Below are positions 42,291-50,341 of a DNA stretch of 64,000 nt, one piece after another. The stretch lies in NCBI GenBank assembly GCA_963975935.1, contig CAXBIQ010000003.1, positions 186,001 through 250,000 on the forward strand, written 5' to 3'. The stretch is from Planktosalinus sp963975935 (lineage in GTDB: Bacteria > Bacteroidota > Bacteroidia > Flavobacteriales > Flavobacteriaceae). Position 1 is the first letter of the stretch. Each line of letters opens with the position of its first letter. The notes beneath the pieces were generated by a model. It saw only the letters and a program-made list of their open reading frames with translations, was not told where the DNA came from and searched no databases. Position numbers and translations under genes: made by a program.

Positions 42291-43850
42291 CTATTGAAGC
42301 AAGACTTCAGGGCTGGTTAATTGATACATACTTGTAAACAGTAAGTTTGTATTGACAGGTTTGCTGATAAAACCGTTCATCCCTTTTTTTAGATACTTTT
42401 CTTTTTCACCGGATAAGGCGTTTGCGGTCAAGGCAATGATGGGTATGTTGTTTTTTAATTCTTTTCTGATGATTTGAGTTGTTTCACATCCTTTCATTAC
42501 GGGCATTTCAATATCCATTAAGATTATGTCAAAATGATTGTTTTTGACTTTTTCAATTCCTTCCATACCATTAACTGCAATTTCTAATGAGATTTTTTGC
42601 ATTAAAAAAATATGTACCATCATTTTTATATTCAATATGTTATCCTCAATCATTAAAACCTTGAGTTTTCTTAGCGCTTGTAGTTTGTTTTTGTTATTCA
42701 GTATGTCTTCTATAACATTTTCTTTTTTTGAATATATTTTATTTGTATTTGTTAGTAATGGCAGGACAAATGTAAATGAGGAACCAACCCCTTCTATACT
42801 TTTAAAGTTTATACTTCCTTTTTGGAGTTCTACCAGGTTTTTTACAATACTTAACCCCAATCCTGTTCCACCATAATTTCGGGTGGTGTCTGCCTTTGCT
42901 TGCCTGTATCTTTCAAAAAGATAAGCATGCATCTCTTTTGGGATACCAATGCCCGTATCTTCCACAGTGGTTTGAAGTAGTTTTTTTTTATTTTTGTTGA
43001 CTAATACTTTGGCAGAAATCAATACTTTGCCTTGATCTGTAAACTTTATGGCATTACTGATAAGGTTTGAAATAATCTGTACAAACCTGGTGGGATCTCC
43101 AATAATTAGCTGTGGAATTGAATCATGAAATTCAAATCGAATTTCTAATTTTTTTTCATCAGCTTTTGCTGAAAACATTTTTTCCAATGATAAAAATGTT
43201 TTTGAAATACTAAAGGGGATTTTTTCAAAAACTATTTTTCCAGCTTCAATTTTAGAGGAGTCCAACATTGAATTAATCACTTCTAAAAGGTTTCCGGCTG
43301 CCATTTTGATTGTTTCTAAATACTCTTGTTGCTTTTCCTGTTCGATTTTATGTTGTAACAAGATATCTGAAAAACCTATAATCAAATTTACCGGGGTTCT
43401 CAATTCATGATTTAAGTTTGCCATAAAAATATCTTTGAGCTTGACCGTTTCTTTTGCTTTTCGGCGTATTTTTCGCTCTGATACTCGTTGGGCTGAAAGG
43501 TCTCTAAAGTGCATGGATATTGCAATGACTTTAAGTTTTTCGTTATAAACAGCATTTAGATTTAGGGAAAAAAAGGATTTTTCTCCGGTTCTTTTTTCAA
43601 TGGAAGTGTCAAAATTTGCTACATCAACACCTTTACAGACTTTTAGTATATTGTTTTCAATTTTAATATATTTTTTTTTTGAAAACAGCATGGAAATTTG
43701 CTTCTCCAGGAGTTGATTGGGAGCATATCCAAAGGCTTTTACAGAACTAAAATTGCAATAGGTAATTTTACCTCCTGTATTGATTATAAGAAACGAGTCT
43801 CTTGAGTTTTGAATGACAGCATCCAGTGAGTTACTTGATTGCTTTTGCAT
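42291..43850 (-). CDS. hybrid sensor histidine kinase/response regulator
   Basis: 519-aa cytosolic kinase without a membrane segment. Residues ~8-120 are a PAS domain (SFLIINTGGKITYCNFSSVKAFGY); HisKA has MANLNHELRTPVNLIIGFSD with His148; the HATPase has NLISNAIKFTDQG (N box), VEDTGIGIP (G1) and NYGGTGLGLSIV (G2). The C-terminal receiver (LKVLMIEDNILNIKMM ... IILMDIEMPVMKG ... FISKPVN) has its phospho-acceptor Asp. No output regulator is adjacent, so phosphotransfer probably goes on to another protein. Confidence 0.93.
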   Translation of the reverse strand: MQKQSSNSLDAVIQNSRDSFLIINTGGKITYCNFSSVKAFGYAPNQLLEKQISMLFSKKKYIKIENNILKVCKGVDVANFDTSIEKRTGEKSFFSLNLNAVYNEKLKVIAISMHFRDLSAQRVSERKIRRKAKETVKLKDIFMANLNHELRTPVNLIIGFSDILLQHKIEQEKQQEYLETIKMAAGNLLEVINSMLDSSKIEAGKIVFEKIPFSISKTFLSLEKMFSAKADEKKLEIRFEFHDSIPQLIIGDPTRFVQIISNLISNAIKFTDQGKVLISAKVLVNKNKKKLLQTTVEDTGIGIPKEMHAYLFERYRQAKADTTRNYGGTGLGLSIVKNLVELQKGSINFKSIEGVGSSFTFVLPLLTNTNKIYSKKENVIEDILNNKNKLQALRKLKVLMIEDNILNIKMMVHIFLMQKISLEIAVNGMEGIEKVKNNHFDIILMDIEMPVMKGCETTQIIRKELKNNIPIIALTANALSGEKEKYLKKGMNGFISKPVNTNLLFTSMYQLTSPEVLLQ

Positions 43851-43930
43851 AATAGCTATTTATCGTTAAAATAAAATTTTGGCCATTAATAAAAGGGGAG
43901 GGTAAGGTTAAACAAAATAAAGGAAAGCTC

Positions 43931-44281
43931 TTATAAACCAACCTCTTCATAACCACTTTTTATGATGGTTGATATCATTTTAAACCGCACATTGGCTTTT
44001 ATGGTGTTTTTAGCATGGGCGGGTATAATAATAGATTCCCCGGCTGTGAGATGATTTGGGATATCATTTATCAAAACTTCGGCCTCACCATCTATCACTT
44101 GTATAAAAGTGTCAAAAGGGGAGATCTTTTCAGCCAATGCTTCGCCACTATCAAAAGAAACAGCACTCACGTTTCCGGTTGACTTTTTAATAATCGTTTT
44201 TATAAGAACAGAGTTGGGGATGTATTCGATAATCTCTACTATGATAAAAACTTTTGCTTTTTGATATTCAACTTCCTGCAT
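43931..44281 (-). CDS. small cupin-like protein
   Basis: 116-aa protein with a single cupin barrel: AVSFDSGEALAEKISPFDTFIQVIDGEAEVLIND, then LTAGESIIIPAHAKNTIKA. The metal His residues of typical cupins are mostly absent (Lys and Pro at the usual HxH place), so it may be a non-metal sensor. ATG 44281 (MQEVEYQ) is the chosen start. It lies 131 bp after the AraC gene in the same direction and may be its ligand partner or target. Confidence 0.75.
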   Translation of the reverse strand: MQEVEYQKAKVFIIVEIIEYIPNSVLIKTIIKKSTGNVSAVSFDSGEALAEKISPFDTFIQVIDGEAEVLINDIPNHLTAGESIIIPAHAKNTIKANVRFKMISTIIKSGYEEVGL

Positions 44282-44401
44282 TTTTTTTTGTTTAATAATA
44301 AAATGAAAGGTACACCTTAAAACCCAATAAATCTTCAATTAATAACATAGACAAAGGACTTGTTTTTTTCTTGGTTATTTCTTACACGTTATTGTGCCAA
44401 T

Positions 44402-45165
44402 TGTTACATATATCACAGGTTTTCAAGGTTATTGTTCCTTTTGAGTTTCAATTCCTTATAATATGACGGAGAGAGGCCGGTCACTTTTTTAAACTGGTTT
44501 GATAAATGAGCAACACTGCTGTAGTGAAGTTTGTATGATATTTCAGTAAGGGTAAATTGGTCATACAAAAGCAATTCTTTCACTTTTTCAATTTTGTGGA
44601 AAATTATATATTGCTGTATGGTTATGCCTTTAACTTCTGAAAAGGTATTTGCCAGATAGGTATAATCATAGCCCAATTTTTCACTTATGTATAAAGAATA
44701 ATTAACCTTGGGTATTTCCTCTTCATAATGGATCATTTCTATGATGACGCTTTTTATTTTTTCGATGAGAATGCTCTTTGAATTTTCTAACAGCTCCAGT
44801 CCTGATTTTAAAAGATTTGCCCTAAAAGTTTCTAATTTTTCAGGAGAAAAGGTTTCTTTGATTTCTACGGTACCTAAATCCACACTTATAAAAGTAATCC
44901 CAAGTTTTTTCAACTCTTCTTTGACAAGCATTTTACAACGAAGGCTTACCATGTATTTTATATATAATTTTATCATGTACTTTTGAAAATTTCCAAGTCT
45001 AGTTTTACCCTATACCCCCTGATTTTTTTAACTTCAAACTGTACTTTTTGACTTTTGTATATCTTGCTTGCAACTAATTAGTTTCAAGAACACTTTCAAT
45101 TTCCAACTAATAAAAGGATTATCATTACATTTTCTCAAAAAAATGTTACATATATCCTAGGTTTT
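44402..45165. repeat. 22-bp direct repeat pair flanking the araC-like gene
   Basis: TGTTACATATATC-xx-AGGTTTT occurs at 44402-44423 (over the stop codon of the AraC gene) and at 45144-45165 (168 bp upstream of its start): 20 of 22 positions agree, in the same orientation. Confidence 0.6.
44413..44976 (-). CDS. AraC-family transcriptional regulator (short type)
   Basis: 187-aa regulator of a type common in Bacteroidota: IKLYIKYMVSLRCKMLVKEELKKLGI at the N-terminus, a ~60-residue linker domain, then the double helix-turn-helix (LTEISYKLHYSSVAHLSNQFKKVTGLSPSYYKELK). ATG 44976 is kept because the IKLYIKYMVSLRCKM stretch is part of the family. There is no sugar-binding AraC domain. The likely target is its own operon with the cupin gene. 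Confidence 0.88.
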   Translation of the reverse strand: MIKLYIKYMVSLRCKMLVKEELKKLGITFISVDLGTVEIKETFSPEKLETFRANLLKSGLELLENSKSILIEKIKSVIIEMIHYEEEIPKVNYSLYISEKLGYDYTYLANTFSEVKGITIQQYIIFHKIEKVKELLLYDQFTLTEISYKLHYSSVAHLSNQFKKVTGLSPSYYKELKLKRNNNLENL

Positions 45166-45340
45166 AAAATGATACTATCTTCCCTTTTTTCATGAAATAG
45201 ATTTTTTTAGAAAAAGGCTGGCAAATATTATGATAATAAAGATTTCGGGCAATCCTTCCCATCTTTACCAATAAATAATAAGCCCGGAAAAAAGGCCACA
45301 ACTTTTTAAAAATTAAAAATAGGATAAAGTCTGGGAACGA
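44977..45340. other. 364-bp AT-rich intergenic region
   Basis: No open frame of note and no terminator-grade hairpin. It contains the second copy of the 22-bp repeat (45144-45165) and, presumably, the promoter of the AraC-family gene. Confidence 0.5.
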
Positions 45341-45781
45341 CTATTTAGGCACTTTGGTAGCTTGCCAGTTCACGACTTCCCAACGGCCATTGCGTTTTAA
45401 AAAGGTGCCACTGTTGAGATAGTATTGCATTTCTTCTCCGGTTGTTCCTTTCATTTTAAAAGCCACCACAGCCATGTCGTCATAGACCTTGATTTGGATA
45501 TCTTCTGCGGTATAAATGGTTTTAGGTGTCGCCGGCACCTCAGTTTCAGTTTCAAAACCGGCCATAATTTCGGCTTTGCCAAAGCGGGTGCCGTTTGAAC
45601 TGGTATAGATGAGGTCTTCTGCCCAGAAAGCATCGTGAATTTCCCGGTCATTGTTTGAGGCGCCTTCCATAAAGTTGTGGAGCATTTCAGTTAAGGTGTT
45701 ATGATCCTGTATTTGTTGAGCAGAAATACCTTCTGTGGAAAAAAGGGAAATTATACATATCAAAAGAAGTAGCTTTTTCAT
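45341..45781 (-). CDS. exported SnoaL/DUF4440-like protein
   Basis: 146-aa protein with a signal peptide (KKLLLLICIISLFSTEGISA) and one NTF2-like domain: NTLTEMLHNFMEGASNNDREIHDAFWAEDLIYTSSNG, then KAEIMAGF and RNGRWEVVNWQATKV. Likely periplasmic. The ligand is unknown. It lies 52 bp after the Pycsar-effector-like gene in the same direction and may be the last gene of that operon. The large kinase of the operon also begins with a domain that may have an NTF2-like fold. Confidence 0.8.
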   Translation of the reverse strand: MKKLLLLICIISLFSTEGISAQQIQDHNTLTEMLHNFMEGASNNDREIHDAFWAEDLIYTSSNGTRFGKAEIMAGFETETEVPATPKTIYTAEDIQIKVYDDMAVVAFKMKGTTGEEMQYYLNSGTFLKRNGRWEVVNWQATKVPK

Positions 45782-45833
45782 TATTGTTGTTTTACTATTA
45801 TCAATTAATATACTATTTAATTTGGTAAGACTG

Positions 45834-46406
45834 CTAAAGTGCCGAAATTAAGAAATAATAAATTAAAACTGTCAATAATACAGCCAATCCCGCTGCTAAA
45901 AACCGCAATGAATTTTTTACATAATTAAATTTCACATTCGCAATTTTTGAGAGTATAAAAATCTGTTGACCCAATTGATGAAATAATCGATCCTCATCTG
46001 TGCTTATATCATAAAAGGTTTTTGAATATTCATCTATAGAACCAAACTTTGAAATTACATCCCTGAAAAAGAAAATATTTTTATCAAACTTAGCTTCAAA
46101 CCTGGGTATAAAACAGCGTATGCTGAAATAAATGGAAAGCACAATACAGGAAAACCAAAATCCTAAAAGCAAATAAATAATGATATCATTTGGAAATTTT
46201 TCCAATAAAACCGTTACACTTTGGTAAATAAAATTCAAAAGTATACCATAAAACGAAAGGATGAGTCCGGCCTTTAACTCTGATGCCTTGATCAAATAAG
46301 CCACATAATTGATGCTTCCCCAGTAATGATCGACTAAATCATCGGTGTGTTTATTTTTGATATGTGTCGCTTTTACCTCTTTTTGGGGTGTCACTTTCTT
46401 TTCCAT
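45834..46406 (-). CDS. Pycsar-effector-like membrane protein (DUF5706 type)
   Basis: 190-aa protein. The signature YLIKASELKAGLILSFYGILL (residues 37-57; D/E-x-KA at the mouth of helix 1) and the later block NIFFFRDVISKFGSIDEYSK ... QQIFILSKIANVKFNYVKNSL are those of the Pycsar system effector family (PycTM, DUF5706). Three hydrophobic helices: ~47-68, 76-98 and 167-189. In Pycsar defence, a cyclase product makes the PycTM protein damage the membrane. Here the gene follows a receiver-cyclase gene by 29 bp. The family call is strong; the function in this setting is inference. Confidence 0.82.
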   Translation of the reverse strand: MEKKVTPQKEVKATHIKNKHTDDLVDHYWGSINYVAYLIKASELKAGLILSFYGILLNFIYQSVTVLLEKFPNDIIIYLLLGFWFSCIVLSIYFSIRCFIPRFEAKFDKNIFFFRDVISKFGSIDEYSKTFYDISTDEDRLFHQLGQQIFILSKIANVKFNYVKNSLRFLAAGLAVLLTVLIYYFLISAL

Positions 46407-46435
46407 CTTTATCAGGATTAAATAGTTAGATATAT

Positions 46436-47476
46436 TTATTCAATTACCTCGTAAATAGTTACCGGTGCCGCTTTGTTTTTCATAGTTATCGAGCCTACTT
46501 CTTTGCAGTGGAAAGCTTCTTTAATTTTTAGATAGCATTTTTCACAAATAACAATCTGGTTGGGTTGTGCGGCATCCTGCATTCGGGCAGCGGTATTAAC
46601 CGTATCTCCAATAACCGTATAATCCAACCGTTTTAAACTGGCAGAGCCAATATTTCCTGAAATCATTTCCCCACTTTTAATACCAATGGACACCTTGGGT
46701 TTAAAGTCTTTTAGTGATTCGGGTTTTGATAAACTGTTAATTTTATTGCGGATAGCCAAAGCCGCATCGATGGCACGGTCTAAGTGATAATCACCTCTAA
46801 AAACAGCCATCACAGCATCACCAATGAATTTATCGATAAAGCCTTGCTGCTCAATAATTTCTGTAACCATCACGTCAAAATAGTTGTTGATTATTTTCAC
46901 TACTGTATCGGGAGGAGCGGTTTCGCTTATTTTAGTGAAACCGCAAACATCAATAAACATCACCGTGCCTTCAATGGTTTCATTGGCCATAATGGTGGTT
47001 TCATAATCCCGGCTACCCATAAAATTGAGGACATTTTCGTCCACATACATTCTTAAGATGTTGTTTTCTTTTATCGCTTGCAGGGTTTGTTTGATTTGGT
47101 TGGTGTATTGGATGGTTTTTTCAATTGTAATGTTTAAATCTTCAAAATTGATGGGTTTTGTGATAAAGTCAAAAGCACCTCTGTTCATCGCAGTTCTTAT
47201 GTTTTCCATATCGCCATAAGCGGAAACAATAACCGACTTGAGCAATGGTTTTATTTCTGTGATTTTTGATAAAAGTGTGAGGCCATCCATTTCAGGCATA
47301 TTGATATCACTTAAGACAATATCCATTTCAAGTTCCTCTTTAAGCTTGCTCAAGGCATCCACACCATTGATGGCAAAGTAAAACTCATATTCCTTTTCCC
47401 TAATTTGCCTTCTGAATTTTTGTTTGATTAGGGTTTCCAAGTCTGTTTCGTCGTCAACTACAAGTATTTTTGTCAT
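46436..47476 (-). CDS. response regulator with class III adenylate/guanylate cyclase output
   Basis: 346-aa fusion. Residues 1-120: CheY-like receiver (KILVVDDETD, phospho-acceptor Asp57 in LSDINMPEMDG, Lys107). Residues ~160-346: class III cyclase with metal Asp176 (MFIDVCGF) and Asp220 (KFIGDAVMAVF), base-reading Lys216 and Asp285 (RLDYTVIGD), and Asn294/Arg298 for catalysis (VNTAAR). All catalytic residues are present and the Lys/Asp pair favours ATP, so cAMP is the predicted product. Its ATG overlaps the stop of the lone receiver by 4 bp. Phosphorylation probably controls cyclase activity. Confidence 0.92.
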   Translation of the reverse strand: MTKILVVDDETDLETLIKQKFRRQIREKEYEFYFAINGVDALSKLKEELEMDIVLSDINMPEMDGLTLLSKITEIKPLLKSVIVSAYGDMENIRTAMNRGAFDFITKPINFEDLNITIEKTIQYTNQIKQTLQAIKENNILRMYVDENVLNFMGSRDYETTIMANETIEGTVMFIDVCGFTKISETAPPDTVVKIINNYFDVMVTEIIEQQGFIDKFIGDAVMAVFRGDYHLDRAIDAALAIRNKINSLSKPESLKDFKPKVSIGIKSGEMISGNIGSASLKRLDYTVIGDTVNTAARMQDAAQPNQIVICEKCYLKIKEAFHCKEVGSITMKNKAAPVTIYEVIE

Positions 47477-47850
47477 AATGCAGTATTTTTAAGTTTTTCT
47501 TTCAAAAGATTAAAATCTAAGGGTTTGGTTAAAAAATCGTCGGCACCCAGTCTTTTGGCGGTATTAAAATTTTCTGCATCGCCATAGGCGGTTATCATCA
47601 TCACCACAGGTGGCGGTTTGAGATAGGTGGTTTTAATTTTTTCTAATAAATCGAGTCCGCTCATGCCAGGCATGTTAATGTCTGATAATATCAAAACAGC
47701 CTCATGCTCGTTATTGTCTAAGTATTGTAAGGCTTCTTCGCCTGAAAATGCAAAAGCAAAATTGATAGCTCCTGTTTTTATTTCTTTTCTGAATCGTTGT
47801 TGAAACAATGTTTTTACATCGTGTTCATCATCTACTACTAATATTTTCAT
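47473..47850 (-). CDS. single-domain response regulator
   Basis: 125-aa CheY-like receiver with nothing attached: KILVVDDEHDVKTLF, LILSDINMPGMSGLDLLEKI with the phospho-acceptor Asp, MITAYGD, and Lys in FLTKPLDF. It is clearly related to the receiver of the next gene (both VVDDE ... SDINMP ... AYGD ... TKP). It probably passes or drains phosphate between the upstream kinases and the receiver-cyclase. Confidence 0.92.
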   Translation of the reverse strand: MKILVVDDEHDVKTLFQQRFRKEIKTGAINFAFAFSGEEALQYLDNNEHEAVLILSDINMPGMSGLDLLEKIKTTYLKPPPVVMMITAYGDAENFNTAKRLGADDFLTKPLDFNLLKEKLKNTAL

Positions 47851-47905
47851 ATCACCGATTTTAAATGGATTACTCCGATTGCTCGGATTATATTTGTTGT
47901 TATTT

Positions 47906-48283
47906 TCACAATACTAATCTTTTAAAGGTTAAACTTTTGCTTCCAATATTTATTAATAGTGCTACTTCAAGTTGATAGGCTTTTAGATAGTTGAGCGTTT
48001 GAGAAACACTTGCGTCGTTCAATTCCGTAACTGCTTTTAATTCGACTAAAACCTTTTCTTCAACCAAAAAATCGGCTCTTCTTTTTCCAATGGGATTGGG
48101 TAGGTTTTTATAATATATGTTTTGTTCAATTTCTCTCTTAAATGAAAGTTTAGCCTCACGCATTTCATGTGCCAAGGCTCTCTGATAAATAACTTCTGGA
48201 AATCCGTTACCAAGAAATTTATGAACTTCAAATGAAGCACCTATAATTTTCTCTGTAATATCCTTATACTTTAATTCTGCCAT
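47906..48283 (-). CDS. GxxExxY protein (PD-(D/E)XK-like)
   Basis: 125-aa protein of the GxxExxY family: FEVHKFLGNGFPEVIYQRALAHEM contains the name motif GFPEVIY, and KRRADFLVEEKVLVELKAV gives the nuclease-like D-x(n)-E-x-K core. These proteins are scattered widely in Bacteroidota genomes, often at sites of rearrangement. It splits the kinase genes from the receiver genes, with gaps of 29 and 55 bp; it may be a later insertion into the operon. Confidence 0.88.
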   Translation of the reverse strand: MAELKYKDITEKIIGASFEVHKFLGNGFPEVIYQRALAHEMREAKLSFKREIEQNIYYKNLPNPIGKRRADFLVEEKVLVELKAVTELNDASVSQTLNYLKAYQLEVALLINIGSKSLTFKRLVL

Positions 48284-48312
48284 AGTTAATTCAGTGAAAT
48301 CATTTAATCATT

Positions 48313-50331
48313 TTAATCAATGATTGGTAGACAAATAATAAATTCTGTTCCCACATTCTGTTCTGTTTTTACTTTTAACACGCCACCATGACCTTTAGTC
48401 ACGATATCATAACTCATACTCAAACCCAATCCCGTGCCTTGCCCCGTTGGTTTAGTGGTGAAAAAGGGTTGGAATATTTTATCTGCTACCTCTTTTGGCA
48501 TCCCATTGCCATTGTCCTTTATGTTTATTTCTAAAAGTTTTCCAACAGTTTTGGTGCCAATTGAAACAGTTGGTTCGTAATTGGATGGGTTTTGCTGTTT
48601 TCTTTCATTAACGGCGTAAAATGCGTTTGTTAAGAGATTGAGAACCACTCTTCCTAAATCTTGAGGAATCACATTTACTTTCTTTAGACCATCTTCAAAA
48701 TTGGTTATTAATTTCGCATTAAAAGCTTTGTCTTTTGCTCGCAGTCCATGGTAGCTTAAGCGTAAATATTCATCACAAAGGGCGTTGATATCTGTGGGCT
48801 CTTTGGTGCCGCTATTGCTGCGGCTGTGTTGCAGCATCCCTTTTACGATGCTATCGGCACGTTTGCCGTGGTGATTGATTTTTTCGAGGTTATGTTTGAT
48901 GTTTGCAGCTATGGTCTTTGCTTCGTCGAGGTCACCTTTTTCCAGTTCTTCATTCATTTCATCGATTAACTCATTATTGACCTCAGAGAAATTATTGACA
49001 AAGTTCAACGGGTTTTGAATTTCGTGAGCGATGCCGGCTGTGAGCTCTCCCAGGCTAGCCATTTTCTCTGATTGGACGAGTTGGGCTTGGGTGGTCTTCA
49101 AATCAGCAAGGGTAGTTTTTAAAACTTTATTAGCTTTCTGCTTTAAACGATTATTTCGGTAGAGCAATAGTGCAACGAGTACAAAAATTCCCAGTCCCAC
49201 CAGTAATCCATACATTCTAATTCTGCTCTTTGTTAATTCATTTTCTTTTTCTAGTTCAGACAATCGAATTTTTTGGTCAAAGTCGATATTTTGAAACTGC
49301 AAAAGCCTAGTGATGTATAAATCATTGATACTATCTAAAAGGGTTTTACCCTGCTCTAAATGAATATAGGCCAAACTGTCCTCATTTTGCTTTTTATAGA
49401 TAGAAGCCAATTGAACATTACCAAGGCCAACTAGCATACCTGTATTGGTAGATTCGGCTATCTCAATGCCCTTTCGTGTATAAAAAAGAGCAGAATCCAG
49501 TTGTTCTGTCTGTTCAAATATTTCACCTAGCAGAAGTTGTGATTCCGCCAACGCTCCCAATTTAGTTTCTGAATTAGCCATTGAAATTGCCTTTTTACAG
49601 TAATTTATTGCAGAATCAAATTGTTGCTCTACTAAGTAATATTCTGATAAATTAGCATACACAACACCTGATTGAATCTGGTATGGAGATCCTTCATAAT
49701 GTTTTAAGGCTTTTTGATAATATGTTAATGCAGAATCTAGTTGACGGTCATCAAAGTAATACCTCCCAATATCACGCGAGGTCAAGCTTAAAATCTTTTG
49801 ATTTTGCAATTCTTCTCCAATTTTTAATGCTTGAAATAAATGAGACTTAATTTCATCATTCAACCTGGTTCTAGTATATAGGCTAGCCATTTCATAATGA
49901 ATCATTCCGATAATTGACTTTCTGGCATCTTCCGGACTTTTTGAAAATGAAAAATTGGAGTATCCATAACCATTCTGCGAACTTGAAGGGTCTTCTGCAA
50001 TTTTTAAGGCGTTTTTATATGATTCATAGGATGCCGGCAAATTATCTAACCAGCGATAACAGTAAGCCACTTGCTGATACGCATCTGCTTCCCATAATTT
50101 TAAATTCAGCATTTTTGCTAACTCCAATTGCTTAAGGTGATATTCTAAAGCGATATCAGAATCTGAATCCTGAAAGTAAAAACCGAGTTGTCTATTGATT
50201 TCCAAACGAATGGTATCATTTGCTGCATTTTTTAATGCTGTTTGCAGGCTATCGATGTAAACCTGGTCGTACTGTGCAAACGACACTGTTGGCATGATGA
50301 GCAAAAGGAAAATTATTGATATATTCTTCAT
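48313..50331 (-). CDS. TPR-containing sensor histidine kinase
   Basis: 672-aa kinase. Signal peptide 1-19 (SIIFLLLIMPTVSFA); ~seven TPR-like units from ~45 to 340 on the periplasmic side; transmembrane helix ~373-391 (YGLLVGLGIFVLVALLLY); coiled coil; HisKA with His436 (LTAGIAHEIQNPLNF); HATPase with LNLLTNAFYAVNE, IKDNGNGMP and GQGTGLGLSMSY. ATG 50331 is chosen because it gives a signal peptide. It starts 10 bp after the previous kinase ends, and its catalytic core is closely similar to that kinase. Confidence 0.92.
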   Translation of the reverse strand: MKNISIIFLLLIMPTVSFAQYDQVYIDSLQTALKNAANDTIRLEINRQLGFYFQDSDSDIALEYHLKQLELAKMLNLKLWEADAYQQVAYCYRWLDNLPASYESYKNALKIAEDPSSSQNGYGYSNFSFSKSPEDARKSIIGMIHYEMASLYTRTRLNDEIKSHLFQALKIGEELQNQKILSLTSRDIGRYYFDDRQLDSALTYYQKALKHYEGSPYQIQSGVVYANLSEYYLVEQQFDSAINYCKKAISMANSETKLGALAESQLLLGEIFEQTEQLDSALFYTRKGIEIAESTNTGMLVGLGNVQLASIYKKQNEDSLAYIHLEQGKTLLDSINDLYITRLLQFQNIDFDQKIRLSELEKENELTKSRIRMYGLLVGLGIFVLVALLLYRNNRLKQKANKVLKTTLADLKTTQAQLVQSEKMASLGELTAGIAHEIQNPLNFVNNFSEVNNELIDEMNEELEKGDLDEAKTIAANIKHNLEKINHHGKRADSIVKGMLQHSRSNSGTKEPTDINALCDEYLRLSYHGLRAKDKAFNAKLITNFEDGLKKVNVIPQDLGRVVLNLLTNAFYAVNERKQQNPSNYEPTVSIGTKTVGKLLEINIKDNGNGMPKEVADKIFQPFFTTKPTGQGTGLGLSMSYDIVTKGHGGVLKVKTEQNVGTEFIICLPIID

Positions 50332-50341
50332 AGTGGTATGA

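Noticed and set aside
42738..42876. Plus-strand reading over the hybrid kinase as a second gene
   Set aside because: Fully antisense to a well-supported kinase domain, with no start signal or homology.
43931..44281. Classical metal-binding cupin enzyme
   Set aside because: The His/Glu metal ligands are not present at the usual positions, so only the fold is called.
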